A DNA stretch of 64,000 nt from positions 2,905,584 through 2,969,583 of the forward strand of contig OZ025886.1 in assembly GCA_964019415.1 (NCBI GenBank), given 5' to 3'. The translations under genes and the position numbers were made by a program. Source of the DNA: Ianthella basta. Taxonomy: Eukaryota > Porifera > Demospongiae > Verongiida > Ianthellidae. The notes below the pieces were generated by a model. The model did no database searches. It saw only the letters and a list, made by a program, of their open reading frames with translations, and had not been told where the DNA came from. Positions 1-12,780 of the stretch are shown piece after piece (the first letter of the stretch is position 1; every line of letters starts with the position of its first letter).

Positions 1-599
1 CGACAGAACAACTTCAGGTTGGCTTCTTGCATTACTCCTAACCCCCTCGGAAGGCTCCTTCAATTCATGTCTGCTGCATGCTTCTTATGTCTAGGATGGC
101 CTTCCGCTCCGGCACAACCAAAAGGGTTGCTGATGTGCTTTCAGTGGTGCCTGCAGTAAGCACTTCGCAGACTGTGTATGTCTAAGCGCATAGGCACCTC
201 AGCTATACCCTCTTCTTACCGTCTTAGTATGACCTTAAGACCAGGTAGACAGGGCGGACACACCACCACACAGACTACACATATGGCCACTATTGAAGAG
301 TCAGTGCTTCCAGATGCCCAGTCAAATATGGCGACATTAGAGTTTCATCACTTGCAAGCTTTGTACCTTCTCTCAGACATGACTATGTACAACCTCTAGC
401 TATTCTTGCAGTGCATGTCCTGTTGTACAATATTGCATGCCAGCATGGTATACTATCTATAGTCACTCGCTACACTTTGGCACTCTGTGGGTTTGACACA
501 GAGTGGAACTACAACATGCGTCCAGCTGCGTTTACATGCAGCAACAACTGCATGATTGACCCATTTCATAAGCTGCTTTCATCACTCACGTCAGCACAT
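1..599. other. No gene recognised
   Basis: AT-balanced sequence with only short open frames that lack domain signals, a plausible splice structure or homopolymer-free composition bias. I see no RNA gene or repeat structure here. It may be the tail of an intergenic region that continues outside the window. Confidence 0.5.
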
Positions 600-1090
600 T
601 ACACACTGGCATACCAGGCTGTCGTGGAGCAGACTTCGTGGAGTCGCCGTCGTGGGGCGCCGGAGCAGGGAAGCCCGCCGAAGGCCGGCTTTCCTGCTAG
701 TCTTATTATAATGGAGCTAGGCCGATTTTTGTCCGCACTAATCTCGGGAACCGTGAGGAGGGTTCGCAGAAAACGCGGTCCTAATGTTAAGGCGCTATCC
801 GGAGGGTGTCTTCGGCTGGGTTTTCCTGCGAAATGTGCGAAATGAAGGTTTTGCGCCAACTCGCCATACGTTACTATAGGACGCCATTTTTGTTTTACGG
901 AGGAAAGCAAAGTAGATTACGGAATTCGCAGCTAATTACTTTGTTACAAAACTACTCCTGGGGAGATGGTGCGACGGCTTCTTTGCTGTCGTTTTAGCAC
1001 AATGTAGAAGGCTGTGGGTGACATAAGCTATATATCGGAAAGCGCCGTCTTACGCAAGTGAAAGCGGCTCGATGGCGAAAGGATGGGCAC
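600..1090. other. CpG-rich block with GC-rich hairpin
   Basis: This stretch has clearly more CpG than its surroundings. A GC-rich imperfect inverted repeat lies at about 663-700 (GGAGCAGGGAAGCC on one side, GGCTTTCCTGCTAG on the other). A 103-codon minus-strand open frame (599-910) crosses it but shows no recognisable domain. It could be a transposon remnant or an unmethylated promoter-like island; the sequence does not decide. Confidence 0.35.
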
Positions 1091-1098
1091 AAGTTATG

Positions 1099-1755
1099 CT
1101 AGTCTCGCTGGGCCAGACCCTTTTGTTCCGGTCTTGCGTAACCCGCCAGCCCGAAGAATAGGGTCTGGGAGTTAGCCTATGCGGAAGTTGTGGAGGCTCC
1201 CAACTTTGATTATCGATCGACGCCTCCTTATCGTGCCAGATTCGAAGTGTTACTAGCAATCAACTTCGTCGGCTATTCTTCTCTGGCAGTTATTCCACTG
1301 GGGATGAAGCGAGACTTCTGATCTAGCATTAGCGGCTGCGCCGACAAGGGGCTAATAACTAGAGCGATCGACACCTTTGGTGGACGTCCTCGCGCTATCT
1401 CTATTACCGCAGGTAGAATCTCATTGATGAGAGATTTGCCGAAGCCAGTGGGAAGGGAGACGAAAGCATCGCGCCCGCGTACGAATTCAACCACTGCTTG
1501 CACGTGCTCCTGCTTCAATCTCTAAAATCCTGCTGCAGCAGCCACTCTACGGGCAATTGCTTCGATCGGCATCCTTGCGCCTTCTTCGCACACCGCCATA
1601 CCACCTTGGGTTGAACTTGGCCCACAACAAAGGGGTGTTATGAAACACCTAGTCCGGCGTTCCCACGGATATTACACAACAACAGTCGAGCTAACTCCCA
1701 GACCCTTTCTCGGGCGCTTGCGCAATACGGGAAAGGGTCTGGCCCCGCGAGACTA
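1099..1755. mobile_element. 657-bp TIR transposon carrying a helicase fragment
   Basis: Both ends are inverted copies of one another. The left end starts CTAGTCTCGCTGGGCCAGAC and the right end, reverse-complemented, reads TAGTCTCGCGGGGCCAGACC. Similarity resumes further in at GGGTCTGGGAGTTAGC. Each terminal repeat is about 75-80 bp and holds an inner inverted pair (CCAGACCCTTT / AAAGGGTCTGG). The same 8 bp, AAGTTATG, sits immediately outside both ends (1091-1098 and 1756-1763), as expected of a target-site duplication. The interior has no transposase, only part of a RecQ-type helicase, so the copy is non-autonomous. An 8-bp duplication fits hAT-like elements. The helicase cargo recalls AcademH elements, whose target duplications are shorter, so the superfamily is left open. 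Confidence 0.85.
1273..1518 (-). pseudogene. RecQ-like DNA helicase fragment inside the TIR element
   Basis: About 80 codons read like the N-terminal part of a RecQ helicase core. A Q-motif-like KQEHVQAVVEF is followed by Walker A LPTGFGKSL (motif I) and ALVISPLSA (motif Ia). The rest of the helicase (DEAH box, motifs III-VI, RQC) is absent and the frame closes at 1273. RecQ enzymes unwind DNA 3'-5' using ATP. This fragment cannot do so and is best read as captured or leftover element coding sequence. It lies wholly between the terminal repeats. Confidence 0.7.
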
Positions 1756-1972
1756 AAGTTATGCGGGTTTTAGGTTTGCGCAATGATCTCATGACGTCAT
1801 TGTAATACGTTTCTTCCGAACAAAGCAATTTGCAACAGTTGCAGTGCGCATATGCCGAACATTAAGGGCAACACCGGACTAACCAAGAAGTCAAGACATT
1901 CAGGGATGATGAGAGCTCTTAGGAACCGACGAAACTGTCAGAACTCCAAGACCATCACTCAACCTTCACTCA

Positions 1973-2076
1973 CAGGAGTCAGCTCCAGGGGAAAAGCAGG
2001 AGTCAGCTCAAAGGGACCAACCAGGAGTCAACTCAAGAGAACAACTAGGAATCAGCTCAAAGGGGCCATCATGAGT
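1973..2076. repeat. Minisatellite, 24-25-bp unit, about four copies
   Basis: Tandem units begin CAGGAGTCAGCTC and are followed by a purine-rich AAAGGGACCAAC-type half. There are about four units with decreasing similarity. An open frame on the plus strand crosses it, giving a repetitive SQLKR-type peptide, but nothing else supports coding. Confidence 0.7.
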
Positions 2077-2800
2077 TAGTTCTGTTTAATTCGGAGGGCA
2101 GTACAAGACACTTGACCTTGCAGAAGGTGATTTGTGGTGGAAGAGGAGTCAGCTGCATGCAACTCTATAGCTAACTGCAACTGCAGCGTCTATAGCTATC
2201 ACTCAGTTGCCAGGTTTGGAAGTGCTTTGCATCAGAAGCACTGGCATCAGAAGCACCTGCGTTGGGTGCCGGAGCAGAGGAGGGCGCCAATGGCGCCCTC
2301 CTCTGCTAGTGCACTCAATGCAGCACTGCAATGGTGTGATGCTAGTGGTTGTGTGAAGTGGTATGTGGTGGTGGTTGTATATACTGACTTAAAGAGGCAT
2401 GGCCCCTTGATTGCTTAATTTGATGTACTGTGACTTTCTTCTTGTAGAATGCAGTGGCCCTAGTGTTCTTAGCACATGAGGCACTTACATAATGTTGTGA
2501 ATTGATATGATATATAGTGGCAAAGGTGCTATATATATATGCCAGTGTGTTTGTATAGATAAGTAATGTGCACATTTGGTGTGAATGGATCTTTCAAAAG
2601 CATCGTGCAACACACAGAAAGCTACTGTAACAGAAACAGAATACATTGTAGGCTATTGCAATCAACAGGTCAGACTAGCCAAGTGCAACCCACAATAGCC
2701 TACAGTGCAGTCTAGTGCACTGACTCATGGCAGAACTCAACTGTGCATAGCATCAGTATTTATGCTTCCTGCTTGCTGTAATAGATCACTATCAGTCCAT
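2077..2800. other. Non-coding stretch with a perfect GC hairpin
   Basis: At 2274-2306 lies a perfect inverted repeat: 16-bp arms (GCAGAGGAGGGCGCCA and its complement) with a 1-nt loop. It is preceded by a short direct repeat of CATCAGAAGCAC. It resembles the weaker hairpins at 663-700 and 18169-18212 in having GAGCAG- and CTGCTAG-like edges. No gene is seen in the remainder. Confidence 0.6.
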
Positions 2801-4560
2801 CTGAACATGCTCCCTAACCTGAGGGTTGCTCTTACCACAGTAATTGTGTTTGTGGCAGGGACCATGTGTGATTCACAAGGCATGAGAATATACGAGGCTA
2901 GCTTGACCCACTCACACCACCACTTTGGTCCTATATAATTATGTAAATCCAGTGTCACTGTGCATATACCCAGCTTCGTTCATTGAAAGGCTATTTAAGA
3001 TACTCTATATACATAGCTACTTTCCGCACCAAAATAAGATTCACAACTAGTGAGTAGATTGAAGTATTCGCCTTCAAGTTCAAGAGGAATTTTGAAGTGT
3101 TGTGAATTGTTGCAGTTTACACCACATGACCAGTGCTGCACAGTTTTGCATGTAACTCACTGCCGAATAGAATCTCTTATACCTTGCAATGTTGCATGCA
3201 ACATGCATTGCCTATAATTTCTCAAGTGCAATTCACAGCAGTCCACCATGGATAGGTGGCTTAAAACTTGCAAGCATGGAAATTTGAGTACCAAGTCCTG
3301 TATCTGGAGGTGTGGACGTGTTGTCCATAGCTACACAATGCAAACTATATTAGCTACATATGAACACTTACAGCTATATGTTCTTGCAATTGGATAGGGA
3401 ACACTACCTTCTACAATAGAGTACAAATATTTTGAGTTAAAAAACTTGTGGGGCGCTGGGGCACCCCTGATCTCGAACTACCTGCTAGCAATTTCCCCAT
3501 ATATGTTCAGTAAATCAGATAGTTGGGGTACAGCATTGTTGTTGGCCTGAAAGATACATCAAGATACACTAGACCGTTGGGTTTGCAAGAGTTTCAAGTC
3601 TCTTGTGAATAGTTGTGATGTACAAGAATCTATTGCTAGATTGTATGGCCCAAATTCTAGCTACATACCATGCAGTAACCTCAGAAATTATAACTCCATC
3701 TTTATCTTGGTCCTCCTTTTTTCTTCTACTTATCATTACTTTCCCATTAGGCTGCCATGTTTTCCCATCACTCTGTTTTCCACCACTCTATCCTTCTCTT
3801 TGCATGTGTCACTACCGCTTCCTGCTATAAATACGTTTCTTATCCTTCACTTCTCACACAGTCCAATCTGGTCACTCCTGCCACTCTCCTCAGCACATTG
3901 TCTTCAGTCTCATCTTATTCCTATCCTTCAATACAACCACACCTCATAACCTTCAGGCTCATCTCAACGCTAGCACTAACACTAACCCTAACACTAATCC
4001 TAACCCTAGCTAAGTGTAGGCAATTACCATGCAGAGTTCAGAGATGCAGTCTGGCTCCCACTGTTTGCACATACATTCTACCACCAAAATAAGAGCAGTT
4101 GACTGCCATTTGTCTAACAGGCAATGTTGAGAGGTTGGTTCATTGCAGTAAGCCACTGCAACGGCCAGGTCGGGCTAGGTTGAACTGGCACCTTTTCCAC
4201 TCTCACATGATCAAATGGCCAGGGCACAAGGCTAGTTTGAACCCAACTGCACCACTACATACTTTGGTCCTATATATATCAGTCTAACAGTGCCATACAC
4301 TAATAGATCTAACTTCATCTGAGATGAAAGTCTATTTTTGGGTACTAACTCCTTTCTGCACTAAAATGTGGCTTATGACCATATAATATTGCAGTTTATG
4401 CTTTAATTAAATTCAGCTTCAAGAAGAGGTGTTGCAAATTGCTGTTTTCAAACCACATGCACAGAGCTGTGCGTGCAGTGCTGCTTGTAACTCACTGCCA
4501 TATAGAATGTCTGATTGGTCTTGTAATTGTAGCCTGCAACAGTCTGCCTAGTCTGGTGTG
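2640..4560. repeat. Diverged direct duplication upstream of receptor A
   Basis: The segment at about 2640-3250 is similar, with many substitutions and indels, to about 4100-4560. Shared landmarks in order are AGGCTAG(C/T)TTGA, ACTTTGGTCCTATATA and a TAACTCACTGCC(G/A)..TAGAAT block. The copies are about 1.3 kb apart. Either copy may hold the true first exon of receptor A, because the upstream copy has a signal-peptide-like frame and the downstream copy runs into the first Ig exon. Confidence 0.5.
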
Positions 4561-7500
4561 CCTATCTTTAGAAGTTCACATTATATCTCTGCATTTTGCA
4601 GGTAGCATGAGAGAATGGTTGAATGGTAACTTCCGCATGGAGTGTGGTAAAGGTGTGGCAGAAAGCAAGTGGTACAAAGATGGCATCACATTGGATGGTC
4701 AGAGCTCAAGGACTGTAATTGTCACCAATGAAACGAGAGATCCCTTTGGATTGTACACATGCAAAGCTGATGATGTCATCGGGCAGTGGTACCTGCCAAT
4801 GCAGGCAAGCAAAGGTAATGTATATACCTACAAAAGTTACTGGGGGGTGGGAATAGAAGAGCAAAAGCAAGCAGGAATTTAATAGGTTTGGTGTTCCTTG
4901 ATCAGCTATTGGCCACTCTGCTTACACTTTCGTTCCACTGGGGTTTAGTTCATGGAATTCTGAATGGATATAGCTTACCCGTTGATTAATATATTCACTG
5001 CATTACCACTTAGAAAACACCATTGTGTTCATTGACGGTAACCCAAGCAGCAATGACATCTTTGTTAGCCACACTGGTGATGGGATGACAACAGAAGATA
5101 TCACTCTACACTGCAATATCACTGTACAAGGGGAAGCTGTCAACATGACATGGTTTCACAATGGAGAAGAGAATGTTAACCTGTCAAAAACCAGTATTCA
5201 TTTCCCAATCAACTCTAATGTCAGCATCATTGCAGGTACATATGTATGTGCTGCCTCCACTGACAACTGGGAAGCTCGTGTTCAGTTCAGAATCATGCTA
5301 AAAAGTGAGTTTAAAGCTCTTTGCATGAATTATGTAACATATACATAACTTGCTTCTTGCCCTTCTGATCATTTTTCATTGTCCTATCTTCAGACAAGCT
5401 CAATCCACAAAACGTGATTCACAGCACCTGTGTTGGGTACTACCCTGAGATCAATGCACAAAACCTACAGCTAACCTGGAATGTTCAGTGGTATACGAAT
5501 GGCATAAAACAGCCATATAGAAAGAATGCTAAACAGCTGGTGGTGATTAGTAGGCAAAATTTTACAAATGAGACATTAGTTTATGCAACGTCCCCTTCAA
5601 CCAGCTCAAAGCTACAAACCCTTCGTCTGGATTCTGAGTACTGCATTACATTAGTTGCAACAGCAGGAAATTCATTACCACAGTACTTCACAGCAGAAGG
5701 CAACAGCACCCTCCACCACTGCAGTGAGTCTTGTGGGACTAGTATGAGTGACACATGTTGATGGAGATTGTGCAAGCGTCATAATGATTGTATTCTTCTA
5801 TACCATTGCTGATACTTCAGTATCACGGCTCATTCTGTTTTGTCACAGAATCAGTTCCTTGCAATTGATTCTATGCATATTGCCTTGCACATCCAATTCC
5901 ATGGAAAATAGTATATTATACTATAGCAGCATACTGTATTAATCGGTTGTTAAGAGCACCCCCCTTATAAGCGCATACGCTTAACAACCGATCAGTATGA
6001 TATTCTTAAAATTATTTCCCAAACCTTCTGACTGGTGTGAGGTTACCTTTGCTCAATTCCTCCTTGCAGATGGGACCATTCGTTCTTGTTCACAAGTGCC
6101 ATATCAAGACAACCCCCAATTCTCTTGTAAGTGTTGCAATTGTGGTTGTTTTTATTTGTACCATGAAAATCTTGCAGGAAAATAGTGTCAGCATATGAAC
6201 ATTTGCCTGACATGTATCTTGCACCTAGGCCACATACCACGTGTTCCACACCATGTGTCATGAATGCTAGTAGTGAGGAATAATGATTGTCATGTATTTG
6301 CACACTGTTATTCCACATTTGGTGAGGCATGAGAGATCAGAGCATGCAGAATTGGTACAGTACTTGCAGCTTAATTAACATCCTTCCCCAGTATCCAGTG
6401 ATGACACAGTGTCCAGCAACTGTGGAGAGCTCCAGAGCGAGGACATGTTTATGTGCACATTCATGTGGCAGCAACCTACAGATGACAGGCCAAGCAGACT
6501 TACTCCAGACCTCAGTATGACATGTCCAGATGAAAACCTAATCGGAACCGTTAGTGCACTGCAACATACAGATCTAGAGATATGCTAGTGTCAGCATTAG
6601 CTTGCAGTTAACCTTTGACTAGTGCGTACTTTAGCTATTGTCTAATATATTTTGTCAGGATTTGTGTGTATATATATATATGCACACATGTATGCAGCAA
6701 CACTCCAATTGTTGGCCAGTGCTATATTACATACATGTACAGTACCATTGCATTTGATTGTACAAATGTAGTGGATTGCTCCTTTGAGGATACAAGCAGT
6801 ACAAAATTATGATGGCAAGGAATTTTTGCACAGCATCAGATAGTGTGAGTACAGTGAGTGTTAGTTGTGCTATTTTTCTGTCTGCACTGTAGAGTAGCAA
6901 CTATGGCTATGATGACCGGGTGATAACTGCTAGCGTAACATTCCAAGCAGCTGACTGTCTGTTGGATTGTCAGGTTAGCATATCTGTGAAGAACAGCAAT
7001 GGACACCACGTATACTCACGGAGTGGAAAGTTCACACCACATTCAACCAGTGAGTGCATTAATTAGTTATTACTACTGGATGGATGTGCAAAGGTTCACA
7101 GTATACTGTATATGGCCATACTGAGCAGTGGATTGGCAAGTTTCCAATTCAATGAAAATTTGTTGTGACACTCTTCTGAGTTACATCACATTCACGAATG
7201 TCAGCTATTCATTTAATGTTGCCATTGGGTTCCCAGCTGTAATGTGCAAAGTGAGTGTTTAGCCACTCCAAATCAACTATGTAAGCAAAGAATTCCTTTG
7301 TTCATTCATTTGTCTAATAATGGTCATCAGTAAAGACGTGCATGACCTTCAAGCTAGACACAGGAGCTGAAGTCACTGCCATCATGGAGGAGATGTACCC
7401 CTACAACCAAGACCCTACCCTGGGCCAGATCATCAACCACTATTAGTTTGCTCACTCCCCAGCTTGCTCAGAAGAGGTCTTCCACATGGATTGATACCAT

Positions 7501-10500
7501 TATGGGCATTTATGGGCTAATAAAACTAGCAGTAACTAATTAATATATCTCATTTATTCTTGTACTCATCAATCTAGCTGTATACATGTTATTTTGTATA
7601 TGCACACTCAGAGCTCATGGCACCAACCATCAATTGTTCCACACTGAAAGGGAAATCAAGCATCACCATCGAGGTAGGTATATTTATATTATATAGGTGT
7701 ATTTGCCGATATTTCTATTCAATAGTGTGATGTGCTCTACCTCTACATCCAGGTTCCTCAAACTGGCACTGACAGAATACGCAAATGCATGGAATTGGAT
7801 GCCAACAACAACAGCAATATAAATATAACTGTATTTGCCAATGAGAGTGTGTTCACTTACCCAATTCAGCTCTATGAGATTCTTAAAATTGACACCACTG
7901 ACATTACTAATGGAAGCAATGCCAACACCACTGTATCTGCCGTGTACAGTATGCCAACAACAGGGACATCAAAGAACAGTACAGAATTAAAGTTAGAAGG
8001 TACGTATTCAGAACCATGCACAGCTGTGTTCACTTTCATCCCCCCCCCCACACATACAAGAGTGAACTGATGAGAAAGTGGTCACCCTGTACCTGCTATG
8101 CTACAATCATCACTTTCCATCATAATTTGTTGTGGCACGTGCTCTTTTTCAATTCCCTGTCACAAAACAGTGTCCTGTATTTGTATATGCAACTGTTAAT
8201 GAGCACCTTTTACTGCAGACACTATTGTACCTTGACTCCTAATATCCAGATAACTGCCCTTGTGTTACCGGGTGGACAGGAAGTCAGTGCAGTGAAGGTA
8301 TGAGAACAAATTATGCCTGTTGATACATAGTCCTCTGTACTATGCTTTCTAGCAGTATGCACCATAGTTCTAGGAACGGAGCCAAAGTGCATGAATGCCT
8401 GCGTAGTTTACACTGTTGTCTGAAATCTAAAAGGGAGCAGCAGTGTGCAGTTGGTGGGGAAGAACAACTGCCAAAACAGCTAGACTTTACTAGACAGCTA
8501 GAAGAAGATTCATTAAGCAAACATTTAGACGGCTATGCAGCCGTCATTAGCTGTGGTAAAATACTCCAGTCCTCGCTAATGCAGTCGCAGTCACAACTGC
8601 TCATGTCTACTTTTAGTCACATTTTTACTTGCAACTGTGTCAGAACTTCTCATGCCCACTTTCATTCTCTTTTTCAGCTATTTGCACTATTCCCTGCCAG
8701 AATGGAGGCACTTGCTCCCAACCAGATACCTGCACATGTACTATGGGATGGTGCGGGACTTCATGCAGTGAAGGTTAGTATGACACAACATACCTTTTTG
8801 TCTGGTGAATATGTATGCACACATGCACAGGATGCATGTGCTTATAATTTTTGTTGTGACACTCTTCTGAGTTGCATCACATTCACAAAATTAATGCCAG
8901 CTATTCATTAACGTTGCCAGTGGGTTCCCAGCTTGTAATGTGTAATGTGAGTGTTTAGCCAATCCAAATCAACATTTTAATTGGCACATTCTGCATGACT
9001 CAATAAATCTCTGTGAACAAAGAATTTTCTTCATCCATTCATTTGTCTAAAAATGGTCAGCAGTGAAGACGTGCACTAGTTTGGTCACTCACCAACTTGC
9101 TTGGAAGAGCTCGAGGTCTTCCACTTGGATTATTGCTAGTGACTGGCAGAGGAGGTTGCCAACAAACCATATACAATCTTCACACTGTTCTCTTACTATG
9201 ACTTATCTCTAACTACTTAACCCTATGCTGGCAGCAAAGAAAGTTCAGAAACAAGGAGTGTGGGGCAGTGTACTCTTCCAGTATACTGTATGGGTGAAAA
9301 TTTATGGTGGGGAAAGTTTTTGGCATATAGGCAGATTTGAGAGCAATCCACTAATTCAAGACAGAACATACTTAAGAGAAGAGCTGAATGATTTGTCTGT
9401 GTGATGACATGTAATGCGAACAGCCTGTAAACTGGCACTGATAGTTGTTGGTCACGTATACCAAGGAAAGATTTTGCAGTTTGCTCTGCATTTATGTGTT
9501 GAAATTGTATGATTGTGTGCAAAATCATTAGGAGCTGGTGAGTGGCACCGTTAAGGCTGCAGCGATTGAGGTTTGATTTGCCTTAGTGTAAAATTTTACA
9601 CTATTGCTTCTCTTCTTCCCCCACACAATGATGAGAAATTCAGTCCGGCTCACAGACACACAGATACACCACATCACAAACACGGCAATATGTATAAGGA
9701 CACACAGACACTAGGGCCACACCTACACAAGCACCACACACACCTACTCACCCACACACCTGCACACCTTCTTCATGTTTTTCTCCTTACTCCTTGCCCA
9801 TCATGGGTGTCAGGTAGGATTCATTTGCTCTACTTTGTCACAGATTGGGATCGGGCTGTTGACTTGGGTTGGTGTATTGCAGCTCTCCGTTCACTTCTTT
9901 CCATTACCACTTTTTGCCAGTTTGCAATTCTGGTTAGCTAGATCTCTCCTGATCAGATCTACCCATCGCCAAAGATGTCCCACATAGCCTCCTGTTCTTT
10001 CCTCTCAGTTTACATCTCAGGAGCTGCTTCTGTGGCCAATGGTCTGGTATTTTCTGTAGGTGTCCGAACCACTGGAGCCTCTTCTGCCTTAGTTGTTCTT
10101 CTACTTGTAGCTCCCCAGTCTCCTCCATTATGTCAGCATTGCGTTGCTTGCCCCACAGGGTCACTCCTATAATGTCCTGGAGGCATCTCATCTGGAAGGT
10201 CTTCAGTCTTCTGATGTTGTGCTGGGTTACTGGCCAGGTTTCCACACCATAGAGGAGGACTGACATGACCATTGATCAAAACATAAGTACATTGGTTGTC
10301 TTACTGAGGTTTTGACTCCTGAACACCTTCCATCTCCACATTCGATTGGTAAACAGTTGCTGCTTTCTCCAGTCTGATTCCAACATCTCTCTTCACCCTG
10401 GCAGTCTGTTCCACCTCACTTCCTAAGTAGGAGAAGAAGTCTACTTCCTCAAGTGCATGGCCATTCAGTGTGATGGCCGGATGGTCCCCTGTCAGTTCTC

Positions 10501-12712
10501 CAATGTTGAGCACCTTGGTCTTGTCTCCATGCACCGATCTTCATTCCCCATCAAGTGCAGGCTCTGTCCAGTACATCCAGCATACACTGCAGTTCCCTTC
10601 TGGTCTCTGCAATGAGGGTCAGGTCATCTGCATACTGGACATTTTGGATGCAGGTGGTCAGTGCTCACCTGCACACCAACACAACTTCATTGACTCTGTA
10701 CATGTGATCAAACCTGTTCACCACTAAGCAAATAACCTGTTCCTATGGTATTATATACCATTGTGGGCATTCATTGGACTAATGATAGGAAACTAGAAGT
10801 AACTAATTAATATACCTCATTTACTCTTGTTGTACGTACTCAACAATCTAGCTGTGTACATGTTATTTTATATGTATACACTCAGAGCTCATGGCACCAA
10901 CTGTCAATTGCTCCACATTGAACGGGAAATCGAACTTCACCATTAAGGTAGGTATATTTACCATCTGATACATTTCTTTCATTTCTAACTCAATCTACAA
11001 CACTGAGTGATACTATTTGCACTTGCCTACTTTACTGTTCAATAGTGTGATGTGCTCTTCAACTACATCTAGGTTCCTGTCACTGACAAAATAAGCAAAT
11101 GCGTAGAATTGGATGCCAACAACACGAGCAATATAACAGTAACTGTATTTGCCAATGACAAAATGTTTACTGAATCAGCTCAGCTCAATGAGACAATTAA
11201 AATTGACACCACTGACATTACCAGTGGTAGCAATGCCAGCACCACTGTATTTGTCATGTACAGTATGCCAACAACAGGGACATCAAAGAACAGTACAGCA
11301 ATCAAGTTAGAAGGTACGTATTCAGAACAATGCACAGCTGTGTTCACTTTCACCCCCCCCCCTCACACATACAAGAGTGAACTGATGAGAAAGTGGTCAC
11401 CCTGTACCTGCTATGCTATGCAGTCATCACTTTCCATCATAACTATTTTGTGGTGTTCTCTTCCAATTCCCTGTCACAAAACAGTGTCCTGTATTTGTAT
11501 ATGCAACTGTTAATGAGCACCTTTTACTGCAGACACTATTATACCTTGACTCCTAATATCCAGATACTTGCCCTTGTGTTACCGGGTGGACAGGAATTCA
11601 GTGCAGTGAAGGTATGAGAACAAATTATGCCTGTTGATACATAGTCCTCTGTACTATGCTCTCTAGCATCACACACCACAGTTCTAGGAAGGGAGCCAAA
11701 GTGTACATATGAATGCCTGCGTAGTTCACACTGTTGTGCGAGATCTAGAAGGTGTGCAGCAGTGTGCAGTTGGTGGGGGAAGAACAACTGTCAGAAAAAG
11801 CAGACTTCACTAGACAGCTAGAAGGAGATTCATCAAGCAAACGTTTTGACAGCTATACAGGCATTAATAGTTGTGATTACATACTCCAGTAGTGCACTCT
11901 CGCTAATGCAGTCGCAGTAACAACTGCTCATGTCTACTCTTAGTCGCATTGTTACTTGCAAGTGTGTCAGAATTTCTCATGTCCACTTTCATTCTGTTCT
12001 TCAGCTATTTGCACTATTCCCTGTCAGAATGGTGGTACTTGCTCCCAACCAGATACCTGCACATGTGCTATAGGATGGAGTGGGAGTATATGCAGTGAAG
12101 GTTTGTGTGTCAGAGCATTCTTTCTTGTCTGGTGAATATGTATGCACACATGCACAGGACACATGTGCTCTCATATACATAGATAAACACTGTCTGTGGT
12201 GTTCATATATCTCTACAAAGAGATTAGTAAGAGAAAACGTGTTGGGTTAAAGTGATTTCAGTTATGGCTTGTGGGAAGTAGACATAGGCAAACTACCTGC
12301 ACACCACTGGGCACTGGAGAAACAATTACTCCTGGTTGTCCTACATTTTGTCAAGTGGTTGTGACAATTACATAATCAAGAAGTCCCAAATTAGCCATGA
12401 TAGATTGTGCAACCATCAAGTGACAATACATCATGATTTATTCAGTTTCCTTAAGCTTGGTTTTCAATTCTGCAATTATTGACTGCTATAGCTATAGTAT
12501 TGGTAGTATACTGGTTGGCCTCAAGGTTGCCATTTTGGTACCATATTTTTCAATACAAGGCAACTCACATTTCAGAAGTTAAATGCCCAAGGCACATATA
12601 TATACAGTGCCTACACACGCGCACACATGCACGCACACACATACGTATGCATGCATACACACATGCATACACACACATACACATGTGCACGCATTTACAC
12701 ATGCATGCACAC

Positions 12713-12780
<68 letters not shown>

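Noticed and set aside
1852-2079. 75-codon basic frame
   Set aside because: Most of it is the 24-bp minisatellite read in one frame.
7239-7290. Possible small receptor A exon after GTTCCCAG
   Set aside because: The same sequence occurs in the second dispersed repeat copy near 8930, so it belongs to the repeat, and including it breaks the otherwise perfect phase chain.
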